A stretch of DNA of 64,000 bases from Acidobacteria bacterium 28-9. Its GTDB lineage: Bacteria > Acidobacteriota > Blastocatellia > Pyrinomonadales > Pyrinomonadaceae. Positions 17,167-27,633 of this stretch are shown here, piece by piece. Under the pieces are notes generated by a model that was not told the DNA's origin, did no database searches, and was given only the letters and a program-made list of their open reading frames with translations. Within the stretch, counting starts at the first letter, position 1; each line of letters opens with the position of its first letter. The stretch is taken from NCBI GenBank assembly GCA_002050355.1, contig MWYY01000060.1, forward strand, positions 1 through 64,000, written 5' to 3'. The translations under genes and the position numbers were made by a program.

Positions 17167-17865
17167 ATGTCGAAAGCTCTAAATTTAATCGCCCTTTGTT
17201 TAATCGCTCTTGTTGTTACGGCGAGCGCGCAAAACAAGACGCCAGACAAACAGGCGAAAACACCGACAGCCGCGCCGCAGACTTTGAAGAAATCCAATAA
17301 GCGTCCTGTAGCAGGCGTTAAATCACCGCCGTCCGAACCGTTTGAAAAAGCTACGGTCGAAAAAATGGCGGCGCAGTGCGTCCGGTTCGACACCGAAGCG
17401 GGCGTTATCGAGCTTGAAATGTTTCCCGAAAGCGCGCCTGAAACGGTGCGTAGTTTTCTCAATCTTGCCGCCACACGCGCGTTTGATACGACCACTTTCA
17501 GCCGCATTGTTCCGGGTTTTATTGTGCAGGGCGGCAATCTCGGCACGCACGAAAAGTTTACACACGAACTCGCCGCGCGAGCTAATCGACCTGTTCCCGA
17601 TGAGTCGAACTTAATCAAACACGAGCGGGGCATTATCTCGATGGCGCGTTCCAATGCTCCGAACAGCGCGACGACCAACTTCTTTATCCTCGTCGGCGCT
17701 GCGCCTCATCTCGACAAAACTTTCGCCGCCTTCGGGCGCGTCGTGAGCGGAATGGAAGCAGTCGATGCAATAAACAAAATGCCGGTCGAAGCTGAAAAAC
17801 CGACGAAACCCATCCATATCAAACGCGCAACGGTTGCAGTTTGCCCGGCTCAACCGAAGCCTTAA
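17167..17865 (+). CDS. Secreted cyclophilin-type peptidyl-prolyl isomerase
   Basis: 232 residues with a signal peptide (about 1-21, ending 'VTASAQ') and a Pro/Lys-rich linker before the cyclophilin domain (about 68-228). The isomerase signatures 'FSRIVPGFIVQGG' and 'ISMARSNAPNSATTNFFI' are present. It catalyses cis-trans proline isomerisation of periplasmic proteins. Confidence 0.92.
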   Translation: MSKALNLIALCLIALVVTASAQNKTPDKQAKTPTAAPQTLKKSNKRPVAGVKSPPSEPFEKATVEKMAAQCVRFDTEAGVIELEMFPESAPETVRSFLNLAATRAFDTTTFSRIVPGFIVQGGNLGTHEKFTHELAARANRPVPDESNLIKHERGIISMARSNAPNSATTNFFILVGAAPHLDKTFAAFGRVVSGMEAVDAINKMPVEAEKPTKPIHIKRATVAVCPAQPKP

Positions 17866-17968
17866 CACATCTTTCGTCAATAAAATAGGTTTATTCAATT
17901 TTTATATCCTTATATTTAAGCGTGATTTCTAGTCAGTGGGATTTTTGTTTTTTACGGTTTCACGTTAA

Positions 17969-19306
<1,338 letters not shown>

Positions 19307-19332
19307 CGAAAGAAAATCGTTAACTCGACGTG

Positions 19333-19860
19333 ATGAAAAGGATTTTAGTTATCGGTTCGTCCGGCGCGGGCAAATCAACTTTTGCCGGAAGACTTGGCGA
19401 AGCGACCGGTTTGAAAATCGTTCATCTTGACCAACTTTTTTGGAAACCGAATTGGGTCGAGCCGACAAAAGAAGAATGGCGCGAAACGGTTGAAGAAATT
19501 TTGCAGAGTGAAGCGTGGATTATTGACGGAAATTACAGCGGAATGCTTGATTTACGGATTCAACGCGCCGACACGGTGATTTTCCTCGACTTTCCGCGCG
19601 CTGTCTGCGTTTGGCGCGTGTTGAAAAGAGTCGCCTTGTATCGCAAAGGCAAGCGCCCCGATATGGCGGCGGGTTGCGACGAAAGATTCAATTGGGATTT
19701 TGTCAAATTGACCTGGAATTACCCGAAACGTTCAAAGCCGAAAATCGAATCGCTGCTCGAAAGCTATCAAGACAAATTAAAGGTAATTCGCCTTGCATCA
19801 AACAAAGAAGTTGAACACTTCTTTGTGAATTTGAAATTAAATCGAGTAAAATACTTGTAA
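19333..19860 (+). CDS. P-loop kinase-like protein (adenylate kinase/FlaR-like)
   Basis: 175 residues from the ATG at 19333; a GTG lies one codon upstream. The Walker A loop is 'GSSGAGKST' at residues 8-16, followed by 'LDQLFWKPNWV' and 'WIIDGNYSG', typical of proteins annotated as DNA-topology-modulation FlaR or adenylate-kinase-like. The natural substrate of the group is not established. It is 26 bp after eno and heads a tight run of small genes. Confidence 0.8.
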   Translation: MKRILVIGSSGAGKSTFAGRLGEATGLKIVHLDQLFWKPNWVEPTKEEWRETVEEILQSEAWIIDGNYSGMLDLRIQRADTVIFLDFPRAVCVWRVLKRVALYRKGKRPDMAAGCDERFNWDFVKLTWNYPKRSKPKIESLLESYQDKLKVIRLASNKEVEHFFVNLKLNRVKYL

Positions 19861-19866
19861 AAAAAT

Positions 19867-20082
19867 ATGTTTCTCATCATCGGCACAAAATTTATCACCT
19901 GGGGTTCGCAGAAAACGAACGAAACAATTCGTTGCAGCAACTGCGGCACACTCGCGCAATTTACCGAAAAAACCGGAATGAATTTTATTTCACTATTTTT
20001 CCTCGTTCCCGTAATTCCGGTTAGCGGCAAGAAGAATCTTATAGAGTGCCCGAATTGCAAGGCGCGTTTTCAAACCGAATGA
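19867..20082 (+). CDS. Small zinc-ribbon protein
   Basis: 71 residues with two CxxC knuckles ('CSNC' about 24-27, 'CPNC' about 62-65) flanking a hydrophobic stretch 'ISLFFLVPVIPVSG'. This is the layout of a small zinc-ribbon family often found as short hypothetical genes. It sits 6 bp after the kinase-like gene and 3 bp before the acetyltransferase gene, so probably in one operon. Its role is unknown. Confidence 0.72.
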   Translation: MFLIIGTKFITWGSQKTNETIRCSNCGTLAQFTEKTGMNFISLFFLVPVIPVSGKKNLIECPNCKARFQTE

Positions 20083-20085
20083 ATT

Positions 20086-20517
20086 ATGGAGTGGCAAAGC
20101 GGCGAGTTTACAATCAGCACAGACCGAAGCCGTCTGCAAATTAAACGGATTCACAAATTCTTGAGTGAAGAATCTTACTGGGCGACCGAGCGAACGCTTG
20201 AGCAAACCGAAAAGGCAATAAAAAATTCATTGCCTTTTGGCGTTTACAAAGGCGTAAACCAAATCGGTTTTGCGCGCGTTGTAACCGATTACGCGACGTT
20301 TGCTTATCTTGGCGACGTTTTTATTTTAGAAGAATTTCGCGGGCAGTATTTGAGTAAATGGCTGATGGAAACCGTTCTCGCGCATCCTGATTTACAAAAC
20401 TTTCGGCGCTGGATTTTAGCGACAAGAGACGCGCACACGCTTTACGCGAAATTCGGTTTTACAGCGCTTAAATTTCCCGAACGCTGGATGGAGAAAACCG
20501 CACCGAACGCCTATTAG
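20086..20517 (+). CDS. GNAT-family N-acetyltransferase
   Basis: 143 residues. The GNAT acetyl-CoA region is visible in 'YLGDVFILEEFRGQYLSKWL' with later 'YAKFGF'. The length and pattern fit small GNAT enzymes of unknown substrate. It is in the compact run between the zinc-ribbon and glycosyltransferase genes. Confidence 0.85.
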   Translation: MEWQSGEFTISTDRSRLQIKRIHKFLSEESYWATERTLEQTEKAIKNSLPFGVYKGVNQIGFARVVTDYATFAYLGDVFILEEFRGQYLSKWLMETVLAHPDLQNFRRWILATRDAHTLYAKFGFTALKFPERWMEKTAPNAY

Positions 20518-20543
20518 AATTAGAAGTTAAAAATGTAAAATCC

Positions 20544-21557
20544 TTGAGCTTCAACCCGCAAAATATTTTAGTCATCAATTTCGGACAGCTTGGCGACGTT
20601 GTTTTGAGCCTTCCGGCTTGGAAAATTATCAGAGAAAAATTTCCCGGTGCGAAAATCACGGCTTTGGTCGGAAAGACAAGCGCCGAGATAATCGAAATCA
20701 GCGGCTTTGCTGATGAACGAATCGTCGTTGACCGCGTTCGGCTGCGCGACAGCGGAAAAGTTTGGTCAATCGGGAAGATTTACAAACTTGCCCGAGAGAT
20801 TCGAGGCAAAAATTTTGATTTTATAGTTGACCTCCACAGCCTTTACGAAACAAATCTGCTTGGTTTCCTCTCCGGCGCAAAATACCGACTTTACGCCAAC
20901 CGGGAAAACCGCTCGCTTGATTTTCTCAACAATTTCGAGCCGAAACCGCCGCGCGAGGACAAAACAAAACATCTGACCGAACATTATTTGAGCGTTCTCG
21001 AACCGCTTGGCGGAGTCGAAAAAGCGAAACGGTTTGTTAAGCTGCGCCCGCGTTCGGCAGACGTTGAAACGATCAAACATCTTTTACAAAATTACAACGC
21101 TGCCGGGAAAAAACTCGTCGCGCTTTTTCCCGGCGCCGGACACCGGAGCCGTCGCTGGAGTTTGGAAAATTTTGCACGATTGGCGAAACTTTTATCGGCA
21201 GATAAAAACTTACAGCCGATTGTTTTTCTCGGACCGGAAGAAAAAAATCTCCGTGCGGAAGTCAAAGAAAAATTTCCTGCAAAAACGATTATTTTCGACC
21301 GTCTAACCGTTCCGCAATTTGCGGCGGCGTTATCGCTCTCCCGCGTTTTAATCAGCAACGATACGGGCGCAATTCACATCGGAGCAGTCGTCGGAATTTC
21401 AATCGTTTTAATTTTGGACAAGCGCGCGCCGACAACTTACCTGCCGCCGACCGAAAAACTCAGAGTCATTCGCAGCGGAGCGCTCGTTGAAATCGGCGTC
21501 GAAGAAGTTTACAGAGCGACGCGGGAAATTTTGAAGAACGAGGAAACAAGGGGTTAA
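20544..21557 (+). CDS. Glycosyltransferase family 9 (heptosyltransferase-like)
   Basis: 337 residues starting at TTG 20544; there is no better ATG near the conserved N-terminus 'ILVINFGQLGDVVLSLP'. The GT9 donor-site region is present ('SNDTGAIHIGAV'), as is 'ALFPGAGHRSRRW'. Such enzymes add heptose or similar sugars to lipopolysaccharide core at the inner membrane, which fits a Gram-negative envelope. The stop overlaps the next start (TAATG), so it is coupled to dacB. Confidence 0.87.
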   Translation: MSFNPQNILVINFGQLGDVVLSLPAWKIIREKFPGAKITALVGKTSAEIIEISGFADERIVVDRVRLRDSGKVWSIGKIYKLAREIRGKNFDFIVDLHSLYETNLLGFLSGAKYRLYANRENRSLDFLNNFEPKPPREDKTKHLTEHYLSVLEPLGGVEKAKRFVKLRPRSADVETIKHLLQNYNAAGKKLVALFPGAGHRSRRWSLENFARLAKLLSADKNLQPIVFLGPEEKNLRAEVKEKFPAKTIIFDRLTVPQFAAALSLSRVLISNDTGAIHIGAVVGISIVLILDKRAPTTYLPPTEKLRVIRSGALVEIGVEEVYRATREILKNEETRG

Positions 21558-23206
21558 TGAAATCAGCACTTATAAATCTCAAACAAAATAAACGAAACGC
21601 GCAAAAATTCTTTCTTTTTTTATCTCTCCTGTCGCTTGTGTTTTTCTCTTCGTGCCGCGCGGCAAATCAGGCAAAAGGCGGCGAAAATATCGGAGAACAA
21701 CAACAGCCGCAACAACCTGACCAAACTGTTGCGAGTTTTCCGGTTCCGCCACCGGATGTCAATCTTGCTAAACCTTTGCAGGTTTCAACACAACCGGAAG
21801 ATATCGCGCTGTGTGGAAAAATCAATCAAACAATCGAGCAGAGCGAGTATGCAAATTCACGTTGGGGCGTGTTTGTTTTGAGTCTCAAAGACGCTCGCAT
21901 TGCCTGCGCGCGCGACGCACGGCAGCTTTTTAATCCGGCTTCAATTGAAAAGGTAATCACCGCAATCGTCGCCCTCGACAAACTCGGCGCGGATTTTCGC
22001 TTCAAAACTTCCGTTTTTGGCTCGAATCAAATCCAACCCGACGGAATTTTGGATGGCGATTTAATCATTTATGGAACGGGCGCGCCGGATTTTGATAACG
22101 AGGGTTTGGACAATTTAATCAATCAATTACAGGCGAAAGGTTTAAAGACGGTCAAAGGAAATGTCGTCGGCGACGACAGTTATTTCAAAGGCGCGAGCAT
22201 CGGCGACGGCTGGACTTGGAACGATATTCAATGGCATTACGGCGCGGAAGCCAGCGCGCTTTCGTTCAAGGAAAATCAAGCCGGTATTTATATGGGCGCA
22301 GACCATAAACCGGCGGTTTCAACCGATTTTTTACAGATTCGCGGCGAATTGAAACCGACCGAGAACGGTCAAACCGAAGCGTTTGGAGTCGAACGCGGTC
22401 TTCAAGACAATCAACTCTATGTTTGGGGCAATGGCAACAAGGCATACGGTAAAATTTCCGTTCACAATCCGGCACTTTGGACGGCGAAAACTTTGAAGGA
22501 AACTTTGCAGAAGAAGGGAATTATCGTTGGCGGCGAAGCCAAGTCAATCGATTGGAAAACCGAAAATAAATTGGATGTCGCGGGTGCGGTCGAACTCGCT
22601 TCGGTTGAAAGCAAAACTTTGGCGGAACTCGTCCAACCGATGAACAAACGTTCGATAAATCTTTACGGTGAACTGCTTTTGCGGATAATCGGCAAAAAGT
22701 TCGGCGACACGGCACCGGACGAAAGCCGCGAAATTCATGAGCTGCGCGGCGACGATTCGGCGGGTGCGGCGGTTGTCAAAAAATGGCTGCGCGAGAAAAA
22801 CGTCGCGGTCGAAGACATTCAAATCCATGACGGTTCGGGTTTGTCGCGCCTCGATTTTCTAACACCCGAAGCGTTCGGACGCGCTCTGGTTTACGCGGCG
22901 AAATCAAACTTTGCCGCTGCTTTTGTCAATTCGCTGCCAATTTCAGGGACGGACGGAACGCTCGGCGGACGGCTCGGAACGGTGAAAAGCAAAATTTTGG
23001 CGAAAACCGGCTCAATAACTTTCGTTAATTCTCTGTCGGGCTATGCGCAGGCTGACGATGAAGTTTTCGCTTTTGCCATTATCGCAAACAACGTTACGCG
23101 CAAAAGCGACAGTTCGAGAATTATCGACAAAATCGCGGCAAGTCTGGTTGAAAATGACATTAAAGATATGGAAAATGAAGACAAAACATCGAATGTCGGA
23201 AATTAG
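21557..23206 (+). CDS. dacB: D-alanyl-D-alanine carboxypeptidase/endopeptidase (PBP4, S13 family)
   Basis: 549 residues. A membrane segment ends in a lipobox-like 'FFSSC' (Cys33), so it may be a lipoprotein. The penicillin-binding motifs are Ser129-x-x-Lys132 in 'NPASIEKV', 'SIN' in 'KRSINLYGELLL', and 'KTG' in 'LAKTGSITFVN'. It trims or cleaves peptidoglycan cross-links in the periplasm. The single-base overlap with the GT9 gene suggests an envelope operon. Confidence 0.92.
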   Translation: MKSALINLKQNKRNAQKFFLFLSLLSLVFFSSCRAANQAKGGENIGEQQQPQQPDQTVASFPVPPPDVNLAKPLQVSTQPEDIALCGKINQTIEQSEYANSRWGVFVLSLKDARIACARDARQLFNPASIEKVITAIVALDKLGADFRFKTSVFGSNQIQPDGILDGDLIIYGTGAPDFDNEGLDNLINQLQAKGLKTVKGNVVGDDSYFKGASIGDGWTWNDIQWHYGAEASALSFKENQAGIYMGADHKPAVSTDFLQIRGELKPTENGQTEAFGVERGLQDNQLYVWGNGNKAYGKISVHNPALWTAKTLKETLQKKGIIVGGEAKSIDWKTENKLDVAGAVELASVESKTLAELVQPMNKRSINLYGELLLRIIGKKFGDTAPDESREIHELRGDDSAGAAVVKKWLREKNVAVEDIQIHDGSGLSRLDFLTPEAFGRALVYAAKSNFAAAFVNSLPISGTDGTLGGRLGTVKSKILAKTGSITFVNSLSGYAQADDEVFAFAIIANNVTRKSDSSRIIDKIAASLVENDIKDMENEDKTSNVGN

Positions 23207-23251
23207 GGTTGAGTCTTCAACAGACAAAACTTGAAACTTATTATCTAAAAC

Positions 23252-23446
23252 TTATCTTATAAAAAAACTTATAAAGAAAAACATCCAGAACAAAATCACC
23301 AGGAAAAGCGGCGCGATCGTCATCAGCAGACAACCCAAACTCGCCCACGATTCCTGGTTCCAGGTGTAAGGCGCGGGACAATGCGGGCAGAATTCATCGT
23401 TTGCCATAAACGGACGCTTGCATTGAGGGCAGAGTTTTATCCGCAT
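23252..23446 (-). CDS. Small zinc-ribbon membrane protein
   Basis: 64 residues with an N-terminal zinc ribbon ('CPQC' and 'CPHC') and one C-terminal hydrophobic helix (about 36-62). It resembles short zinc-ribbon-plus-membrane-anchor proteins of unknown role. It lies between convergent dacB and divergent tdk. Confidence 0.68.
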   Translation of the reverse strand: MRIKLCPQCKRPFMANDEFCPHCPAPYTWNQESWASLGCLLMTIAPLFLVILFWMFFFISFFIR

Positions 23447-23629
23447 GATCGCTCAAAAATTATCCGCAGATATAAACACAGATTATCATAAACGTTAGTA
23501 AAATTTTAACTAATTTTTCTCGCTATGTTCTCTGTATCTGTGTATTAAAAACGCTTTTGTCGCTCGCATTGTTTTGTGTTAATCTTGGCGTTTTCACATT
23601 GCACAAAAAGGGAAATTTTTAACTAAAAA

Positions 23630-24247
23630 ATGGTTGAAGAATTTGTTTTCGACAATACGGAAGAACGCCGCAAACATCGCAAAAACGGTGCGGGTTGGGT
23701 TGAAGTAATTGTCGGCTCGATGTTTTCGGGCAAATCCGAAGAATTGATCAGGCGTCTGAAGCGCGCGCAGATTGCGCGTCAAAAAGTGCAGGTTTTCAAA
23801 CCAAAACTCGATGACCGTTATTCGGTCGAGGAAATTGCTTCGCATTCGGGAATGACCCACGTTTCAAATCCGGTGATGACCGCTCAAGAATTGCTTGACC
23901 GGATAAAAGACGATACTGAAGTTGTCGGTATCGATGAAGGACAATTTTTTGACATCGGAATAGTTAATGCGGTAAATCAGTTGGCAAACGACGGCAAACG
24001 CGTTATCATCGCCGGTCTCGACCAAGACTACACCGGAAAACCGTTCGAGCCAATGCCGCAGCTTCTCTCAATCGCCGAATTTATCACAAAAACTCACGCC
24101 ATCTGCGTCAGATGCGGAGAAACGGCGAATTACTCGCAGCGCACGTTTGAATCCGAAGCACTCGTCGAAGTCGGCGCAAGCGGCAAATACGAAGCTCGCT
24201 GCCGCCGCTGCTTCGTGCCGCATTCGGACGCGCCGACGGTTCTTTAG
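23630..24247 (+). CDS. tdk: Thymidine kinase
   Basis: 205 residues. The P-loop is '[14 protein letters not shown]', followed by 'GIDEGQFFD' (Walker B with catalytic Glu) and '[12 protein letters not shown]', then the zinc-binding Cys pairs 'CVRC' and 'CRRC'. It phosphorylates thymidine in the salvage pathway. The N-terminus has about 20 extra residues before the P-loop region, with no effect on the core. Confidence 0.95.
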   Translation: MVEEFVFDNTEERRKHRKNGAGWVEVIVGSMFSGKSEELIRRLKRAQIARQKVQVFKPKLDDRYSVEEIASHSGMTHVSNPVMTAQELLDRIKDDTEVVGIDEGQFFDIGIVNAVNQLANDGKRVIIAGLDQDYTGKPFEPMPQLLSIAEFITKTHAICVRCGETANYSQRTFESEALVEVGASGKYEARCRRCFVPHSDAPTVL

Positions 24248-24326
24248 ATTGTTTTAAAGCTCAAAATCTTTTCCGCCAGTGTTATAGTAAACGGCATTCT
24301 GATTCAACAATTTTCGACTAAATATT

Positions 24327-24815
24327 TTGGTAACAATCAACCCAGGCAAAACCGGCATTCGAGCTATCGCCATCTACGAAGTCGTCAAAGGCGCGCTCGT
24401 TTTAGCGGCTGGTATTGGACTGTTATCGTTGATAAACAAAGATTTGCAGGACTTTGCCGAAAATTTGGTAGAAACTCTGCACTTGAATCCGGCGAATCAA
24501 TACGTCGCAAAAGCTGTCGAAACCGTCGGAAATTTAACGACGACAAATATCAAATTCATCGCCATTTTCTCCGTCGTTTATGCCGCCGTTCGCTTTGCCG
24601 AAGCCTACGGTTTGTGGAAGCTGCAAGCGTGGGCAGAATGGTTTGCGATAATTTCCGGCGCGCTTTATATTCCCGTCGAAATCTACGAACTCATTCACAA
24701 ACCAACCTTCACGCGCGCCGCCATTTTGATTATCAACATTATCGTCGTCATCTATTTATACTCGTTTCGCAAAGCACAAAAACACGAAAAAGAAGTTCAC
24801 CTCAGCCAAGTTTAA
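24327..24815 (+). CDS. DUF2127-type integral membrane protein
   Basis: 162 residues starting at TTG 24327. About four hydrophobic helices are visible, with a DUF2127-like pattern ('AIYEVVKGALVL', 'AVRFAEAYGLW', 'FAIISGALYIPVEIYEL'). The function of the family is unknown. Confidence 0.75.
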   Translation: MVTINPGKTGIRAIAIYEVVKGALVLAAGIGLLSLINKDLQDFAENLVETLHLNPANQYVAKAVETVGNLTTTNIKFIAIFSVVYAAVRFAEAYGLWKLQAWAEWFAIISGALYIPVEIYELIHKPTFTRAAILIINIIVVIYLYSFRKAQKHEKEVHLSQV

Positions 24816-24868
24816 TAAACGAAGCCGAACTGAAAACTATTCGGCACGTTTTTTATGCTTTTATAAAT

Positions 24869-25591
24869 ATGAAAATCTTTTTTATATCAATTCTGATTTT
24901 GTGTAACACGGTTGCATTTGCGCAAACAAAAAAGTTTCGCTGGGGAACCGAACTTTGTTTGTTTGAAAGCGCTTATGACACAAAGAAATATACCGAAGCG
25001 CAGTTAAAAGACACGGTAAAATTGTTTCATCTGGATTTTTTTCCGAACACGATTAATGCCGCGCCGTTTAAATATGCAGACATCGAAAAACTAAACGTCG
25101 CCACGCTCGATAAGGAATATGAAGCGCGGGTTAAGGCTCTAAAACGGCTCAATATTGTCAAAGCCAAATACTGGGAAATGCTTCAAAGAAAACAATTGAA
25201 AGAATTGGAACAAGTTTATCAGCTTTCGCGGGCGACAATACTCGGTTACGCAAATCCAGGGCGTCTGAGAGACATAACTTTTGCCGCTGCGTGCGTGCAA
25301 AAATATGTTAATCCGCTGATTAACGGCGGCGATGATTTACTCGCAGTTTGGCGTGAGGTTAACGAGAAAATTCGGGAAGGACACAGCATCCCGGAGCATG
25401 TCAAAAAAGAGTTTGAGGAAGAGCTAAATTCGCCGGAAAAATTTCAATATGCGCAAGTAGAAGTAATGGGGTTTGGTTGGTGGAACTGCGCAAACGCGCT
25501 GATTGACCGCGAAGACAAGTCTGACGAAAATCAAAAAGAATTCAAAAAACTATTTAAGAAAACCAGAACCGTCGAATGCGACGAGCCTTAA
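24869..25591 (+). CDS. Secreted hypothetical protein
   Basis: 240 residues from the ATG at 24869, chosen because it begins a clean signal peptide ('MKIFFISILILCNTVAFAQ'); the longer frame runs into the previous gene. The mature part is charged and mostly helical in appearance, with several Cys. I do not recognise the family. Its stop overlaps the uvrC stop by 4 bp in convergent orientation. Confidence 0.7.
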   Translation: MKIFFISILILCNTVAFAQTKKFRWGTELCLFESAYDTKKYTEAQLKDTVKLFHLDFFPNTINAAPFKYADIEKLNVATLDKEYEARVKALKRLNIVKAKYWEMLQRKQLKELEQVYQLSRATILGYANPGRLRDITFAAACVQKYVNPLINGGDDLLAVWREVNEKIREGHSIPEHVKKEFEEELNSPEKFQYAQVEVMGFGWWNCANALIDREDKSDENQKEFKKLFKKTRTVECDEP

Positions 25592-27429
25592 TTTGAATGT
25601 TCTGCAAACATTCTTTGCTTCTCAAAATGCTCAAAAACTTCACGCGCCGTTTTCGCGCCGACAAACGGCGAAAGTTCCTCAATTGATGCCTTCGCAATTC
25701 TTTCAATCGAGCCGAGATTTCGTAAAAGCCGTAGTTTCCTTTTCTCGCCGACGCCCGCGATTGCTGATAAATCCGACGTAAAATCGCGCGTTTCGCGGCG
25801 TTTGCGGTGAAATTGAATTGCCGTGCGGTGTGTTTCGTCCCGGATTTGTTGAACGAGTCGAAAGGCTTGCGAACCGGCGTCAAAATAAACGGGCTTGTCT
25901 TCGTGACCGAAACGCAAAAGATGCGAAATTTCGTTGTGTCGTTTTGGCGGTTTGACGAGACCGACAATCGGAATTGCTTCGAGATCGAGCGTTTGCATTG
26001 CCGCCGCAGCCGCCGAGATTTGACCTTTGCCGCCGTCTATGAAAATCAATTGCGGAAGCGGTTTTTCTTCATTCAACATTCTTCGATAACGGCGAAAAAC
26101 GGCTTCGTTCATTGAAGCGAAATCATTTGCGCCTTCGACGGTTCTGATGATAAAGCGGCGATATTCGGCGCGGTTCGGCTTGCCGTTTTCATAGACGACG
26201 ATTCCGGCGACGTTTTCCGCGCCGGAAATATTTGAAATATCAAAACTTTCGATGCGTTCGGGAAAATAGGGTAGTTCTAAAATTTCCTGCAAATCTTCCA
26301 AAACTTTTTGCGTGTTGGCTTTCAGGACTCTGAATCTTTGTTCAAAGGCGATTTTCGCGTTGTTTTCGACAAGGGTAATAAGCTCGCGTTTTTGTCCGCG
26401 TTTCGGTTCAAAAATGTGAACTCTTCGCCCGCGTCTGGTTGTTAAAACTTTTTCTAGAATTTCGCGGTCTTCAAAATCTACGGGAACATGAATTTCGAGC
26501 GGCACATAATCGGTCGAATAATACTGCGCTAAAACTTCGCTCAAAAATTCCGAAGCGTTGAAATTTTCCGCGTCCAAATCTTCCCAGAAAAATTCGCGCC
26601 GTCCGACGATTTTGCCTTCGCGCATCGTAAATAATTGCAGCGCGAGACGGACACCTTCTTGATAAAAACCTAAAATATCAACGTCGCGCTCGGCGGTCAT
26701 CGCCATTTTCTGCTGCTCGCCGAGCGCGACGACGGTTTTGCGTAAATCGCGGAATTTGGCGGCGAGTTCGTAGTTGCCGTTTTCGGAAAAATGCCACATT
26801 CTTTTTTCCAAATCGTCGGCAAGTTCTTTATTTTTACCTTCGAGCAGAAGTTTCACGTCGCTCGTCGCCTGCGCGTATTCATCGGGTTTGCAAAGCTCTT
26901 TGACGCACGGCGCAAGACATCTTTTTAAATGATATTCCAAACAAGGACGCGGTAGTTTGCCATCAATTTCGATGTCGCAAGTTCGCATCTGAAACGTGCG
27001 ATTGATTAAATCCAGAGTTTTTCTGGCTAGACTTGCGGGTAAAAAAGGTCCGTAATAACTCGCACCGTCGCGCAGGATTTTTCTCGTAATGACGACTTTC
27101 GGAAACGGTTCGTTTGTCATTTTTAGATGCGGATATTGCTTGTCGTCTTTGAGTAAAACGTTGAAACGCGGTTTGTGTTTTTTGATAAGATTCGATTCTA
27201 AAACGAGAGCTTCGACTTCGTTATCAACGACGATAAATTCAAAATCTGCAATTCTTTTAACCAATTCACGAGTTTTGCGGTCGTGTCCGCGTCCCGATTG
27301 GAAATACGAGCGCACGCGATTTTTCAAGTTTTTCGCTTTGCCGACATAAATAATTTTGCCTTCGTCGTTTTTGTGTATATAAACGCCTGGTGCGGTCGGC
27401 AGAATTTTAAGTTTTTCGTCTAAAGTCAT
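25588..27429 (-). CDS. uvrC: Excinuclease ABC subunit C
   Basis: 613 residues, normal for UvrC. The GIY-YIG nuclease domain opens the protein ('PGVYIHKNDEGKIIYVGKAK'), followed by a Cys-containing region, a UvrB-interacting UVR segment and the RNase H-like C-terminal nuclease ('IESFDISNISG', 'IDGGKGQ'), then a helix-hairpin-helix end ('IAGVGEKRKLRLLRNLGS'). It makes both incisions in nucleotide-excision repair. Confidence 0.97.
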   Translation of the reverse strand: MTLDEKLKILPTAPGVYIHKNDEGKIIYVGKAKNLKNRVRSYFQSGRGHDRKTRELVKRIADFEFIVVDNEVEALVLESNLIKKHKPRFNVLLKDDKQYPHLKMTNEPFPKVVITRKILRDGASYYGPFLPASLARKTLDLINRTFQMRTCDIEIDGKLPRPCLEYHLKRCLAPCVKELCKPDEYAQATSDVKLLLEGKNKELADDLEKRMWHFSENGNYELAAKFRDLRKTVVALGEQQKMAMTAERDVDILGFYQEGVRLALQLFTMREGKIVGRREFFWEDLDAENFNASEFLSEVLAQYYSTDYVPLEIHVPVDFEDREILEKVLTTRRGRRVHIFEPKRGQKRELITLVENNAKIAFEQRFRVLKANTQKVLEDLQEILELPYFPERIESFDISNISGAENVAGIVVYENGKPNRAEYRRFIIRTVEGANDFASMNEAVFRRYRRMLNEEKPLPQLIFIDGGKGQISAAAAAMQTLDLEAIPIVGLVKPPKRHNEISHLLRFGHEDKPVYFDAGSQAFRLVQQIRDETHRTAIQFHRKRRETRDFTSDLSAIAGVGEKRKLRLLRNLGSIERIAKASIEELSPFVGAKTAREVFEHFEKQRMFAEHSN

Positions 27430-27498
27430 TTATTCTAATTTTAACGTAAACAGACACGAAACGGAAAATTTAACCGCAGATAAATGCAGGTAAGAAAA

Positions 27499-27568
27499 TG
27501 ATGGGTGATCAATGGTGAATGATGAATGTTAGAAATTTGCCGCTTATCATTCATTATTTCAATTCATC
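27499..27568. repeat. Inverted heptamer-type repeat
   Basis: A left tract with TGGTGAATGATGAATG units and a right tract of complementary TCATTCATT units, in the divergent region between uvrC and tsaC. It belongs to the same family as those near 15.0, 45.0 and 46.8 kb. Confidence 0.6.
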
Positions 27569-27633
27569 TGCGGTTAATTTAACTGTTTGCCTTTGCGTTG
27601 TTTGCGTCTTTGCGGGAAACTTTTTCTTTTGCG